Positions 41,164 to 49,163 of a stretch of DNA of 64,000 nt are shown in pieces. The translations under genes were made by a program, and so were the position numbers. Below the pieces are notes generated by a model, which did not search any database, was not told the origin of the DNA, and saw only the letters and a list, made by a program, of their open reading frames with translations. Within the stretch, counting starts at the first letter, position 1. Each line of letters opens with the position of its first letter. The stretch comes from RGIG4097 sp937885645 (lineage in GTDB: Bacteria; Bacillota; Clostridia; Christensenellales; CAG-917), in the NCBI GenBank assembly GCA_937885645.1, contig CALABJ010000016.1, positions 11,543-75,542 on the forward strand, in the 5' to 3' direction.

Positions 41164-41415
41164 TCAACAATCAATTTCAACTGAGGTCAGTGCGGACTTC
41201 ACTGAAAGCTCGTGGAACTTGCCAAGACGGCCTGTCAAAGCGGACACTCTCTCCACACTGCCTTCAACGATGAGGGATATCACGTTGGCTTCAGGACGGG
41301 GCACGCCCATGCGTCCAATGATGATGTCACCAAAGTCGCCAAGGACCTTTTGCATCTCCACTGCCACTGCTCTATCTCCTTTGATTACAATGCCAATCAC
41401 TCCAATTCTTTTCAT
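41164..41415 (-). CDS. TM1266-like ACT/NikR-C domain regulator (iron-only hydrogenase system regulator family)
   Basis: 83 residues from MKRIGVIGIV, with AAGGAG upstream; the longer frame reads through the terminator. The sequence pattern GVIGIV...GDIIIGRMGVPRPEANVISLIVEG...SALTGRLG matches the TIGR03959 family, found beside [FeFe]-hydrogenase maturation genes and resembling the NikR ligand-binding domain. Here no hydrogenase gene is near. It heads the ABC importer operon behind an attenuated leader, so it may sense or chaperone the imported compound. Confidence 0.85.
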   Translation of the reverse strand: MKRIGVIGIVIKGDRAVAVEMQKVLGDFGDIIIGRMGVPRPEANVISLIVEGSVERVSALTGRLGKFHELSVKSALTSVEIDC

Positions 41416-41423
41416 AGTATTCT

Positions 41424-41556
41424 CCTTTTTCCGTACAAAAAATGCCACCGCAAAGACGATGGCATAAAAGTCAATGAAACACTGCACCCTGTGCAGAGAT
41501 GATTATGTCGCCGTCTTACACTCCGACCGAGGTCATTGTTTTGGATTGCTTTTTGT
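41424..41556 (-). ncRNA. Candidate riboswitch leader of the TM1266-like/ABC operon
   Basis: Minus-strand transcript of about 130 bases between promoter and ATG. CAATGA and TCATTG close a domain (about 41475-41538) that holds the hairpin CTGCAC-AGG-GTGCAG (41482-41496) and the single-strand-rich stretch CTCGGTCGGAGTGTAAGACG. A terminator follows at 41436-41465. AAGACG (41512-41517) can pair with CGTCTT in that terminator (41453-41458), giving an alternative fold. It does not match the TPP, FMN, SAM, cobalamin or THF cores I know. Confidence 0.6.
41436..41465 (-). terminator. Attenuator terminator in the operon leader
   Basis: ATGCCATCG and CGGTGGCAT (minus strand, 41442-41465) pair around TCTTTG, then TTTTTTG. 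It lies before the first coding start, so readthrough is needed for expression. Confidence 0.8.
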
Positions 41557-41562
41557 AAAATT

Positions 41563-41591
41563 AATATATACGATATTGTCTATTTTGTCAA
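41563..41591 (-). promoter_or_regulatory. Promoter of the TM1266-like/ABC operon
   Basis: Minus-strand TTGACA (41586-41591), 17 bases, TATATT (41563-41568). Confidence 0.82.
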
Positions 41592-41631
41592 CATATTTTT
41601 ATCGCGCGCACACACGCTTGATTGGTGCACT

Positions 41632-41757
41632 TGAAAAATGGGATATTTGGATGAGTCACAAGGAAGGTGCGTTTGCAACAGGTCGAAGCATACTTATCGT
41701 ATGTGAGAATTGTTGCATAGCGCCTGACACAGTGAATCGCCAAATAGCAATGCATCT
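41632..41757 (-). repeat. Stem-loop repeat family, copy A
   Basis: About 125 bases, 160 bases from copy B in direct orientation with a nearly identical first 40 bases. The helix is nested: AGGTGC/GCGCCT (41665-41670, 41720-41725), GCAACA/TGTTGC (41675-41680, 41711-41716) and CATAC/GTATG (41689-41693, 41699-41703). The sequences of these arms differ from copies B and C but remain paired. The outer arms are TATTTGG and CCAAATA. It lies between the PIG-L gene and the ABC leader; no coding function. Confidence 0.8.
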
Positions 41758-41792
41758 CTTATATCTTGGTGCCACACTTGATGGGTGCACTT

Positions 41793-41918
41793 GAAAAATG
41801 GGATATTTGGATGAGTGACGAGGAAAGTACTGCCACAACAGGCCGTAGTGTACTTATCGTACATGAGGATTGGTGTGGGAGTGCTTGACAAGGTCAATCG
41901 CCAAATAGCACATTTTTC
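41793..41918 (-). repeat. Stem-loop repeat family, copy B, overlapping a stop codon
   Basis: Outer arms GAAAAATG (41793-41800) and CATTTTTC (41911-41918) and TATTTGG/CCAAATA. Inner arms are AAGTACT/AGTGCTT (41825-41831, 41880-41886), CCACA/TGTGG (41833-41837, 41874-41878) and TGTAC/GTACA (41849-41853, 41859-41863). The right arm ends two bases inside the TGA of the PIG-L gene. In the minus direction the structure ends in CATTTTTC, so it may act as its terminator. Confidence 0.82.
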
Positions 41919-42747
41919 ACCAGTTGTTTGATTCAGTGACGCAGTGTTGATGCATAGGGGCTTCAACAAAGAATCCTTCTGCTTGCTTCACACCTGCCAT
42001 TGCGCCCATACGGTTGGCACGGAGGGCGAAATAGATGCCTTGTGCTTCTGCCAGCATAGGTGACATTTGTGAGCGGTGAATCTTGAATGATGCCACTTGT
42101 TTCAGTTGGTCTTCATCGCTGAATTCCACAAAGGTGTTTGCTCTGTGGGTGTAGTAGTATGCGATGATATGGTTGGGCTTTATCTTTTTAGGGTCAAGGG
42201 TGAGGCCGTTGCGCTCTGCCACGATACGATAACTTGAAATGAAAAGTGCCGTGTTGGTGGCTCTGCCACACTTCAAGTGGTCGGGGTGTGTTTCGGTGGG
42301 GAGATGAGGGTCGGGGCAGAAAATCACGTCAGGCTCAAACTCATAGATGACTCTGCCGATTTCCTTTGCCAGTTCGTTTTCATCATAGGGTGCGCCGTCA
42401 CCAAAGGGAAGCATTTCAAGTTCTGCGCCCAAAAAGTCTGCGGACTCCTTTGACTCCTTAGCGCGGATTTCCGCCACTTGCTCAGCGGTCATATCAGGGT
42501 CGGAAGTGCCTGCCCCGCCGTCCGTGCAGATGAGGAATTTGATTTTTGCATTTTTGTTGGTGCGCTTAATTTTGCACACAGTTGCCCCTGCGCCGATTTC
42601 AATGTCGTCAGGGTGAGGGCCGATGAACAAAAATCTGTCGTACTTCTCCACGTCGGGAAGAGGTGCGATGAGTTCAAGGATTTTGTCGTCACCAAGGACT
42701 TTGTCCAGTCCGCTGACCAGTTTCTTTTTCAGTTTGAAAAATGCCAT
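41917..42747 (-). CDS. PIG-L/LmbE family deacetylase
   Basis: 276 residues. It is a zinc-dependent N-deacetylase of GlcNAc-type or similar amides. GPHPDDIEIGAG (43-54) holds two metal ligands, TDGGAG follows, and the third ligand is in THPDHLKCGR (about 153-162). No signal peptide is present, so cytoplasmic. It lies 9 bases after a lipoprotein gene and ends an ABC/FtsX operon. Its stop codon is overlapped by a repeat arm. Substrate might be a sugar conjugate such as bacillithiol or mycothiol precursors, but nothing nearby supports one. Confidence 0.87.
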   Translation of the reverse strand: MAFFKLKKKLVSGLDKVLGDDKILELIAPLPDVEKYDRFLFIGPHPDDIEIGAGATVCKIKRTNKNAKIKFLICTDGGAGTSDPDMTAEQVAEIRAKESKESADFLGAELEMLPFGDGAPYDENELAKEIGRVIYEFEPDVIFCPDPHLPTETHPDHLKCGRATNTALFISSYRIVAERNGLTLDPKKIKPNHIIAYYYTHRANTFVEFSDEDQLKQVASFKIHRSQMSPMLAEAQGIYFALRANRMGAMAGVKQAEGFFVEAPMHQHCVTESNNW

Positions 42748-42756
42748 ATATTCCCC

Positions 42757-44475
42757 CTATCCCAAGATTGCTTCTGCAATTTGGGTGTAAATGTTTTCAA
42801 CTTCTGCTTTCAGTGCGGTATAGCCGTCATTGCCCACCTTTTGAGGTGTCAGTGACGCCATATCAAGAAGCCCTGTGATGAAGGTAGTGGTGAGGGTTTT
42901 GGTGAGATTGTCCATCTCGTAATATGCCGCCTCGTAAAGAGGTGTCCTCTCACTTTCCATCTTTGAAAGTGTGCCGTTCACTATGCCCTCATACCAAGTT
43001 GTGGTGAAGTTGGTGTTGATGTTGACGTTTGATTCACCAGAATAATACTTCATAAGGAAGTTGGCACTGCCGATGAGAGCGTCAGGAGTTGTCACCACTC
43101 CGCTCTTGTATTCTCTATAATGTTTCTTGAATTGTTTGAGATAGATGTCTGCAAGGACAAAGGATGCAAAGCGCTCTGTCTTCACGCCGTAGATATTGTC
43201 TTCCTCGCTTTCGGAGTTGAGCATAAAGGCAAGATAGATTGAAAGGTCTTTGCCTGCCCCTGCATTTCCGCCAACCACCAGTTCATTCATCAAGTCAATG
43301 ATGACTTCCTTTGCGCTGCCCCATTGTGTGGTGATTGTGTCAAGGCTCTCGCTGTAATCAATGCCAAGCATTGCAAGGATAAGACGTGACCAAGCAATAT
43401 ACAAGTTTGCGCCGTCATATTCCTCTGTGTAGCCCTCTTTGAAGCAACCCATGACGCCCTCGATGAAGGAATAGTCATCACCCTTCAAAGCAATAGTCTC
43501 AAGGTTTTCAACAAAGTCGCACGCAAGAGGAAGGACTGTGGGCAAGGTCTTGTAGTTGCTGACCACGGTGAAGATTGTTTCAATTGTGGGGTCTGCAACC
43601 GCCACCAAATCATAGAATCCCATAAGGGAGTTGATTGCACTTCGAATGCTCACTGCATCACTCTCAATGGTTGCGCTCATATCCTTCACAGAGGACACGA
43701 CGCTTGAAAGATAGGTGGCAACTTCACTGGTGCTTGCACCCTCAAGAGAGCCGTCTTGCAGGGCCTCAAAGAGCCCACTGTTTGAACCGTCACCAAAGAG
43801 CATCGCCGTGTTGTAAGTGAACGAAACAAGGTTTTTTACACCACTTTCGGCATCTTCAAGTGCCTTTATGGTTTCTTCAGCACCAAGAGAGGCATACTTG
43901 AAGGAGTCCCTTCCAGACTGCATTTTGACAAGTTGATTGTGAGCGTTTTCTCTTGCTTCTGCGCTCATGTTGGCATCACCCATTATCTTTTCAATATCCG
44001 CGATTGCTCTATTGTAAACACCCTCGCCTTCACTGATAAAGGTGTGAAGCACGTCATAAACCAAGGTCTCAACGTCTGCACCTGTAAAGCCGATTGAACG
44101 GACCACGTCAAAGAAGTTGTTGACGTCCACTTCACCGCCTACAAGGGCCTTTCCATCGGCGGATTCAAGATAATCTGCAATCCTTGAAATCTTGCCTTCT
44201 TGAAGACTTCCGCTTTCAATGATGCCAGCAAAAAACAGTGTCCACTCTCTTGCAACAACGTAGGTTGCAGGGGTGGTGAGGGCCTTGATTTCCGCCTCGG
44301 TCATATCCGCTTTCCAACTGTTGTTTTGGGCTTTCAGCGCCACATCTACCAACCTATCAACCGTTTGAGGGCGGGTGTCAACAGGTTGCTCGTCTTTGTC
44401 ACAAGCAGTGAAAATCATTGCCATCGAGGTGACAATCACAAGAAGTATTATCAAGATTTTTGAGGATTTTTTCAT
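42757..44475 (-). CDS. Large helical lipoprotein linked to a FtsX-type ABC system
   Basis: 572 residues from MKKSSKILI, with AGGAAA upstream; the longer frame starts in the FtsX end. The signal peptide ends MIFTAC (Cys25). The mature part is predicted mostly helical with many Asp, Ser and Thr and no recognised motif. It lies 19 bases after the FtsX gene, so it is probably an extracytoplasmic partner of that ABC complex, but its role is unknown. Confidence 0.75.
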   Translation of the reverse strand: MKKSSKILIILLVIVTSMAMIFTACDKDEQPVDTRPQTVDRLVDVALKAQNNSWKADMTEAEIKALTTPATYVVAREWTLFFAGIIESGSLQEGKISRIADYLESADGKALVGGEVDVNNFFDVVRSIGFTGADVETLVYDVLHTFISEGEGVYNRAIADIEKIMGDANMSAEARENAHNQLVKMQSGRDSFKYASLGAEETIKALEDAESGVKNLVSFTYNTAMLFGDGSNSGLFEALQDGSLEGASTSEVATYLSSVVSSVKDMSATIESDAVSIRSAINSLMGFYDLVAVADPTIETIFTVVSNYKTLPTVLPLACDFVENLETIALKGDDYSFIEGVMGCFKEGYTEEYDGANLYIAWSRLILAMLGIDYSESLDTITTQWGSAKEVIIDLMNELVVGGNAGAGKDLSIYLAFMLNSESEEDNIYGVKTERFASFVLADIYLKQFKKHYREYKSGVVTTPDALIGSANFLMKYYSGESNVNINTNFTTTWYEGIVNGTLSKMESERTPLYEAAYYEMDNLTKTLTTTFITGLLDMASLTPQKVGNDGYTALKAEVENIYTQIAEAILG

Positions 44476-44494
44476 ATAATTTCCTAGGACAAAA

Positions 44495-46918
44495 TCACTT
44501 TTGTCTTTTGAGGGTATATTTCTTTTTGAACCCTGCAAGGAGGGGAATCAAGGTATATCCGACGGACAGTGCCAAGCCTACGTATGCCACAACGTCTGCG
44601 CTGTACATAAACTCAAAGTACAATCCAAACAGACGGAGCGCGCCGATGAGCGATGCGGTCATGAGCACGCTGACAGCAAAGGACGTGACAAAGGACACAA
44701 GGGCGTTGAGAGCATATTCAAAGCACTCGCTGGAAAGCAAAGTCTTTCTTGACATACCGGCTGAAAGCATTGCCGTCCTGCCCTTTTCGCCGTTGGGTCG
44801 AGATGCCACTGCGCTTGCAATAAGCACCATATACACAAGCACGACCATGACAATTGCAAGAGTGCCCACAAGGTCAAACACGTTGCCGAGGGACTCTGCA
44901 TCCCACTTGTAGAGGGTGAGAGCATCCACTGCATAATAGTTTTTCTTGACAAACTCTGAGCGGATTTTTTCTGCCATAAGGGTGGCGTCGTCACTGACCA
45001 CAAGGACGGTGTCTGCGCCCATGCCATATTCCGCCTCAAAGGTGTCGAGAGATGCAATGATATAGTTGCCGTTGAAGAGTTTGTGTCTTGTGATGCCGGC
45101 AACGGTAAGCGACCTACTCTTGCCGTCAATTTCCACAGTGACATTATCTAAAAGGTTTATTCCGTAAAGCTCTTGATAGGCCTTGTCGATGACGATATTG
45201 CCGGGGGTGAGCAAGATTTGCTTCATGGTCTCCTTGTCGTCACTGACAAATGCGAAATCAATAAGGTCAAGTGCCTTTTCACTGCCTATGATGTTGACGG
45301 TCTTGCCCTTGCCTGCCTCCACCATTTTGCCTTGTCTCCAAATGAGAGGCACTGCACTCTTCACACCCTCTACGTCTGCTATGCCTTCAAGGCCCGGGCT
45401 GTCAGCTATTGTAGAGTGGACGTTTGTCACAAGCACTTTGTCCTCAAACTCGGTGAGGTAGCCGGTGAATATGTCTGTGGTCACACTCCAAGCCATAAAG
45501 AGAAGCATTGTGACAGTCATACCTGCGGTGAGGATTTGAAGACGTGTATGTCTGCGCTCACGGAGTGCCGTCTTTGAGCCAAGTTGCACTGCGGGATTTC
45601 TAAACTTTGAAAGAAGTTTTGCCACTCCACGAAGGACAAAGGGCACGTTAACTACAAGAGCAACAAGCACAAGGACCACGTTGACGAGGGACAATGAGCC
45701 TTTTCCGCCCTTTGCGGTGAATTCAATAATCACCGACACCACTGCCACAAGAAGGAGTGCAATGGGCAATGCAGTCCAAAGGACTGACTTTTTCTTTTCG
45801 TTTTCGTTGGCACGGACTGTGCGGTTGAGGGTTGTGGCAATAGGCACAAGCACTGCAACAACTGCCGTCACAAAGCCTATGACCGCCGCACCAAACAATT
45901 TAAGCGCAGATATGCTGAAAGCAATCATTGAGGACAGAGTTGCCGCAAGAAGTGCTGCAAACACACCGCTTGCAAGCACTGAGCCTATGACTGCCCCTGC
46001 AAATGCCAAAATCAAAACTTCGGCAAGGAATATGAAGAGGATTTGTGATTTTGTTCCCCCAACTCCCATCAGTTTTGCCACGTACTTGCGTCTTTCACTG
46101 AGAGAGGTGAGGGAGATGAGCACCACAAATGCTATTGCAATGACAAACACACCAAGGCCTGCAATGACAACAGGTGCAGACATTGAGGTGGATTGATTTT
46201 CAACGTATTTGACGTCCTTGCTTTCACTGACGGTCATATCCTTGTAGTCATTCATAGACTTGACCGCGGTGATAACCGAGGAGGTGCTTGCGCCCTCTTC
46301 AAGGACGAGATAGATTTCATTGTAGACGGCAAACTCACCGTAGATAAGACGTGACACACCCTTCACGTTGCACACCACCACGTGGGGGCTGTCTGTGAGG
46401 AAATAGCCGTTGTTTTTGGCGATTGCCACAACGTAGAAGGTGAGTTTCTTTTCGCCAGATTCAATTTGCAAAGATGAGCCAACTTTGAGGTCAAACTCCT
46501 CTGCCATACTCTCACTGACCACAACGTTGTCTATGTTTTGGTCAAGGAGTGAAAGGTCTCCTTCAACAACGTCAATATCCGCAAGGGTTTCATAGTCCCC
46601 CTTGTCAAAACCACGGAGGGAGAGATATTGTCCATTTGAAAGAGCGTACATATTGAGGGTGGGCACAACCTTATCCACTCCCTCTACGCTGTCAAGTCCG
46701 CTGACACCGCTGATTCGGTCGCTGGTGGAGTTGGTTTTGAGGGTGACGTCACTGATGCCTGCCCCTGCCGTCTCCACTTGGAAGAGATAGTCATACACTG
46801 CATCCGAAAATGAAAGCATAGAAAAGACCAACGCCACCGCTATGGCAATCACTAGGACTGTGGCAACGGCGCGCAAAGGCTTTGAGGATATGTTTTTCAG
46901 TGCAAGTTTGAAGATCAC
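44495..46918 (-). CDS. FtsX-like permease of a MacB/LolE-type ABC system
   Basis: 807 residues. Such proteins transmit ATPase motion to external targets rather than moving solutes. There is one N-terminal membrane helix, a large extracytoplasmic domain, then helices at about 255-390 in the FtsX domain. A second soluble domain and C-terminal helices (about 690-800) make two FtsX units. Conserved LMGVGGTKSQI (about 278-288) precedes the FtsX helices. It overlaps the ATPase by ATGA. The partner may be the lipoprotein downstream. Targets such as wall hydrolases or antimicrobial export are possible. Confidence 0.88.
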   Translation of the reverse strand: MIFKLALKNISSKPLRAVATVLVIAIAVALVFSMLSFSDAVYDYLFQVETAGAGISDVTLKTNSTSDRISGVSGLDSVEGVDKVVPTLNMYALSNGQYLSLRGFDKGDYETLADIDVVEGDLSLLDQNIDNVVVSESMAEEFDLKVGSSLQIESGEKKLTFYVVAIAKNNGYFLTDSPHVVVCNVKGVSRLIYGEFAVYNEIYLVLEEGASTSSVITAVKSMNDYKDMTVSESKDVKYVENQSTSMSAPVVIAGLGVFVIAIAFVVLISLTSLSERRKYVAKLMGVGGTKSQILFIFLAEVLILAFAGAVIGSVLASGVFAALLAATLSSMIAFSISALKLFGAAVIGFVTAVVAVLVPIATTLNRTVRANENEKKKSVLWTALPIALLLVAVVSVIIEFTAKGGKGSLSLVNVVLVLVALVVNVPFVLRGVAKLLSKFRNPAVQLGSKTALRERRHTRLQILTAGMTVTMLLFMAWSVTTDIFTGYLTEFEDKVLVTNVHSTIADSPGLEGIADVEGVKSAVPLIWRQGKMVEAGKGKTVNIIGSEKALDLIDFAFVSDDKETMKQILLTPGNIVIDKAYQELYGINLLDNVTVEIDGKSRSLTVAGITRHKLFNGNYIIASLDTFEAEYGMGADTVLVVSDDATLMAEKIRSEFVKKNYYAVDALTLYKWDAESLGNVFDLVGTLAIVMVVLVYMVLIASAVASRPNGEKGRTAMLSAGMSRKTLLSSECFEYALNALVSFVTSFAVSVLMTASLIGALRLFGLYFEFMYSADVVAYVGLALSVGYTLIPLLAGFKKKYTLKRQK

Positions 46919-47583
46919 TTTATTCTTCCGTCCTCAATTTCAATTCTTCTTGAAGCGTATCCTGCGTGGGTCAAAGAGTGGGTGACCATGATTAGAGTCA
47001 CTCCCAGTTTTTCATTGACGTCTTTCAGTATTTCCATGACTTGTCTGCCACGTTCACGGTCAAGACTGCCCGTAGGCTCGTCAAGGAATATGACTTTAGG
47101 GTTGATGGCAAGGGCGCGGGCAATCGCCACACGTTGTTGCTCACCACCGCTCAGTTCGTTGGGGTAGTTTTTCAGGCGGTCGCCTATGCCAAGTTCTGTG
47201 GCAAGAGCTACAACTCTATCTTTGAACTCGCTTTCCTTTTGTTTGTCAAGGACAAGAGGGAGGGTGATGTTTTCATAGGCATTGAGATGAGGCACAAGAT
47301 TGTCGTATTGATAGACAAAAGCCACGTCGTGACGGCGAAGTGATGCCATATCATCATCGCTCACTGTGGCAAGATTTTGACCTGCCAAAACCACCTCACC
47401 ACTGGTGGGGGTGTCTATGCCGGCAAGGATATACAGAAGTGTGGATTTACCTGAGCCGGATTCGCCGACTATTGCCACAAACTCTCCGTCCTCAACGGTC
47501 AGGTCTATGCCTTTGAGCACCTCGGTCTTTGCGCCGGTGTCAAAGGTTTTGGTTATGCCTTGTGCTTTCAATAGGATTTCCAT
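46915..47583 (-). CDS. ABC transporter ATPase, LolD/MacB type
   Basis: 222 residues from MEILLKAQG, with GGTGG upstream. It pairs with the FtsX-like permease. Walker A is GESGSGKST (about 37-45), the signature is LSGGEQQRVAIARALA, and Walker B is KVIFLDEPTGSLD. The VYQYDNLVPHLNAYENI region is typical of the LolD group. It starts a four-gene operon (ATPase, FtsX, lipoprotein, PIG-L) and diverges from queH. Confidence 0.93.
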   Translation of the reverse strand: MEILLKAQGITKTFDTGAKTEVLKGIDLTVEDGEFVAIVGESGSGKSTLLYILAGIDTPTSGEVVLAGQNLATVSDDDMASLRRHDVAFVYQYDNLVPHLNAYENITLPLVLDKQKESEFKDRVVALATELGIGDRLKNYPNELSGGEQQRVAIARALAINPKVIFLDEPTGSLDRERGRQVMEILKDVNEKLGVTLIMVTHSLTHAGYASRRIEIEDGRIK

Positions 47584-47624
47584 AATGACCACCTTTCAAT
47601 ATATGAAAATATATATCTCAAAAC

Positions 47625-47653
47625 ATTATACCACAATATACGCCCACACTCAA
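47625..47653 (-). promoter_or_regulatory. Promoter of the LolD/FtsX operon
   Basis: Minus-strand TTGAGT (47648-47653), 17 bases, TATAAT (47625-47630). Confidence 0.82.
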
Positions 47654-47742
47654 CACCCTTTTTGAAAAATGCCATCTTTTTGAAACTTTGGTTTCAAACG
47701 CCTACACGTGCAAGGAGTTTTGACAGTGGGAGCAACAACCTG

Positions 47743-47771
47743 TTGCAGTCTTTTCTCCGCCGTGATATAAT
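47743..47771 (+). promoter_or_regulatory. queH promoter giving a leaderless mRNA
   Basis: TTGCAG (47743-47748), 17 bases, TATAAT (47766-47771). Six bases then the ATG at 47778; no ribosome site. Confidence 0.82.
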
Positions 47772-47777
47772 GGATTT

Positions 47778-48362
47778 ATGAAAATTGACAGCATTGTTTC
47801 AACTGAAAAACCAAGGCTTCTCCTTCAAGTCTGTTGCGCCCCTTGCTTTTGTGGGTCTATTGAGGATTTGACCGCACGCTTCGACGTGACGGCGTTTTTC
47901 TACAACCCCAACATTCAACCAAAAGAGGAGTTTAACAAGCGTCTTGAAGCACTTAAACAGTTGATTTTGCATTTTCCTGACGTAAAGTTGGTTGTGCCCG
48001 AGCAAGATGAAAACGAGTATATCTCTTTTGTGAATGGCCTTGAAAATGAAAAGGAAGGGGGAATGAGATGCACCGCCTGCTTTGACCTTCGTCTTGAAAA
48101 AACTGCTGAATATCTGTCCTCACACAAAGACGAATATGACTACTTTGCCACCACCCTCACCGTCAGTCCTCACAAGAATGCCCCTCTCATCAATGAAGTA
48201 GGCAACAAGATGGGCGACAAATACGGAGTGCAATATCTTGAAAGTGATTTCAAAAAGAAGGACGGCTATCTCCGCTCTATCCGCCTTTCAAAAGCCCTCG
48301 GGCTCTACCGCCAAGATTACTGTGGTTGCTCCTACTCCAACTGGCACAAAGACAACCAATGA
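47778..48362 (+). CDS. queH: Epoxyqueuosine reductase QueH
   Basis: 194 residues. It completes queuosine in tRNA by reducing epoxyqueuosine, and is the non-cobalamin alternative to QueG. The paired cysteines QVCCAPCFCG (17-26), FFYNPNIQP, MRCTACFDLRLE and the C-terminal YCGCSYS supply the Fe-S and metal ligands of the DUF208 family. The mRNA is predicted leaderless. No other que gene is in the window. It ends at a strong terminator. Confidence 0.92.
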   Translation: MKIDSIVSTEKPRLLLQVCCAPCFCGSIEDLTARFDVTAFFYNPNIQPKEEFNKRLEALKQLILHFPDVKLVVPEQDENEYISFVNGLENEKEGGMRCTACFDLRLEKTAEYLSSHKDEYDYFATTLTVSPHKNAPLINEVGNKMGDKYGVQYLESDFKKKDGYLRSIRLSKALGLYRQDYCGCSYSNWHKDNQ

Positions 48363-48385
48363 AAAACAAAAACGACAAAAAAACA

Positions 48386-48410
48386 AGGCACTGAAATCAG
48401 TGCCTTTTTT
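48386..48410 (+). terminator. queH terminator
   Basis: AGGCACTG and CAGTGCCT around AAAT, followed by TTTTT. Confidence 0.88.
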
Positions 48411-48442
48411 CATCGAACAAGCTGTGTTTGTTGAATATAAAA

Positions 48443-48462
48443 ACGGCATATTTCTATGCCGT
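48443..48462. terminator. rpiB terminator, bidirectional
   Basis: ACGGCATA (48443-48450) and TATGCCGT (48455-48462), loop TTTC, with T-runs on both sides. Confidence 0.85.
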
Positions 48463-48470
48463 CTTTTTGT

Positions 48471-48920
48471 TTACTTTGAGTATTTCTTTTCGATGTCGGT
48501 GATCATATCAAGACGGCGTTGATGACGGCCACCTTCGTATTCTGCGGTGTACCATGCCGTGACAATGTCCTTTGCTTCATCGGGAGTGATGACTCTGCCA
48601 CCCAATGAAATGATGTTAGCGTTGTTGTGGTTTTTAGTAAGCTTAGCCATATAAGTGTTAGTGACAACTGCGCATCTGATGCCGGGCACTTTGTTTGCTG
48701 AGATTGAAATGCCAATGCCCGTGCCACACATGATGACACCTGCGTCACATTGACCGCTTGCCACTGTTTCAGCCACCTTAAGGCCGTAGGTGGGATAGTC
48801 CACTGAGTCTGTAGAGTTTGTGCCAAGATCCACCACTTCTGCCCCAAGGGCTTCAAGAGTGCTTGTGACGGCGTCTTTCAAGACGATGCCACCGTGATCA
48901 CAACCGATTGCAATTTTCAT
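48471..48920 (-). CDS. rpiB: Ribose 5-phosphate isomerase B
   Basis: 149 residues. It interconverts ribose 5-phosphate and ribulose 5-phosphate in the pentose phosphate pathway; some relatives isomerise allose phosphate. CDHGG (8-12), the catalytic region MCGTGIGISISANK (64-77), HNNANIISLGGR and the phosphate-binding EGGRHQRR are all present. AGGAG precedes the ATG. It is monocistronic. Confidence 0.95.
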   Translation of the reverse strand: MKIAIGCDHGGIVLKDAVTSTLEALGAEVVDLGTNSTDSVDYPTYGLKVAETVASGQCDAGVIMCGTGIGISISANKVPGIRCAVVTNTYMAKLTKNHNNANIISLGGRVITPDEAKDIVTAWYTAEYEGGRHQRRLDMITDIEKKYSK

Positions 48921-48948
48921 AACGTTCTCCTATATCATTAGTGTATAT

Positions 48949-48977
48949 ATTATACTATACGTAAAACAGTATTTCAA
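48949..48977 (-). promoter_or_regulatory. rpiB promoter
   Basis: Minus-strand TTGAAA (48972-48977), 17 bases, TATAAT (48949-48954). Confidence 0.82.
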
Positions 48978-49039
48978 GAGAGTGCTTGAATATTTCTATA
49001 TACAATTTCTAAAAGGTTAGGCTTGTATAGGAACGCAAT

Positions 49040-49163
49040 AAAACCGCGATATTTAGATGCATAACAAGAAAGAAACACCGAGGGCAGACCGCAGTGTACT
49101 TGGCGTACATAAGGGTTGCACTCGGTGTGTCTGACGATGCTAGGCGCTAAATAGCGCGGTTTT
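49040..49163 (-). repeat. Stem-loop repeat family, copy C, overlapping a stop codon
   Basis: Outer arms AAAACCGCG (49040-49048) and CGCGGTTTT (49155-49163) are perfect, continued by TATTTAG/CTAAATA. Inner arms are ACACCGAG/CTCGGTGT (49075-49082, 49121-49128) and TGTAC/GTACA (49095-49109) around TTGGC. The right arm enters the TAA of the giant gene by two bases, as in copy B. In the minus direction it ends CGCGGTTTTATT, like a large terminator. Confidence 0.85.

Noticed and set aside
41424..41556. TPP riboswitch upstream of an NMT1-like transporter
   Set aside because: The CTGAGA and ACCTGATCTGG core blocks are absent, and the closing stem and loops do not fit.
41620..41920. Tandem repeats as a small CRISPR array
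   Set aside because: Only two long units of 160 bases with internal hairpins exist. There are no short identical repeats, unique spacers or cas genes.
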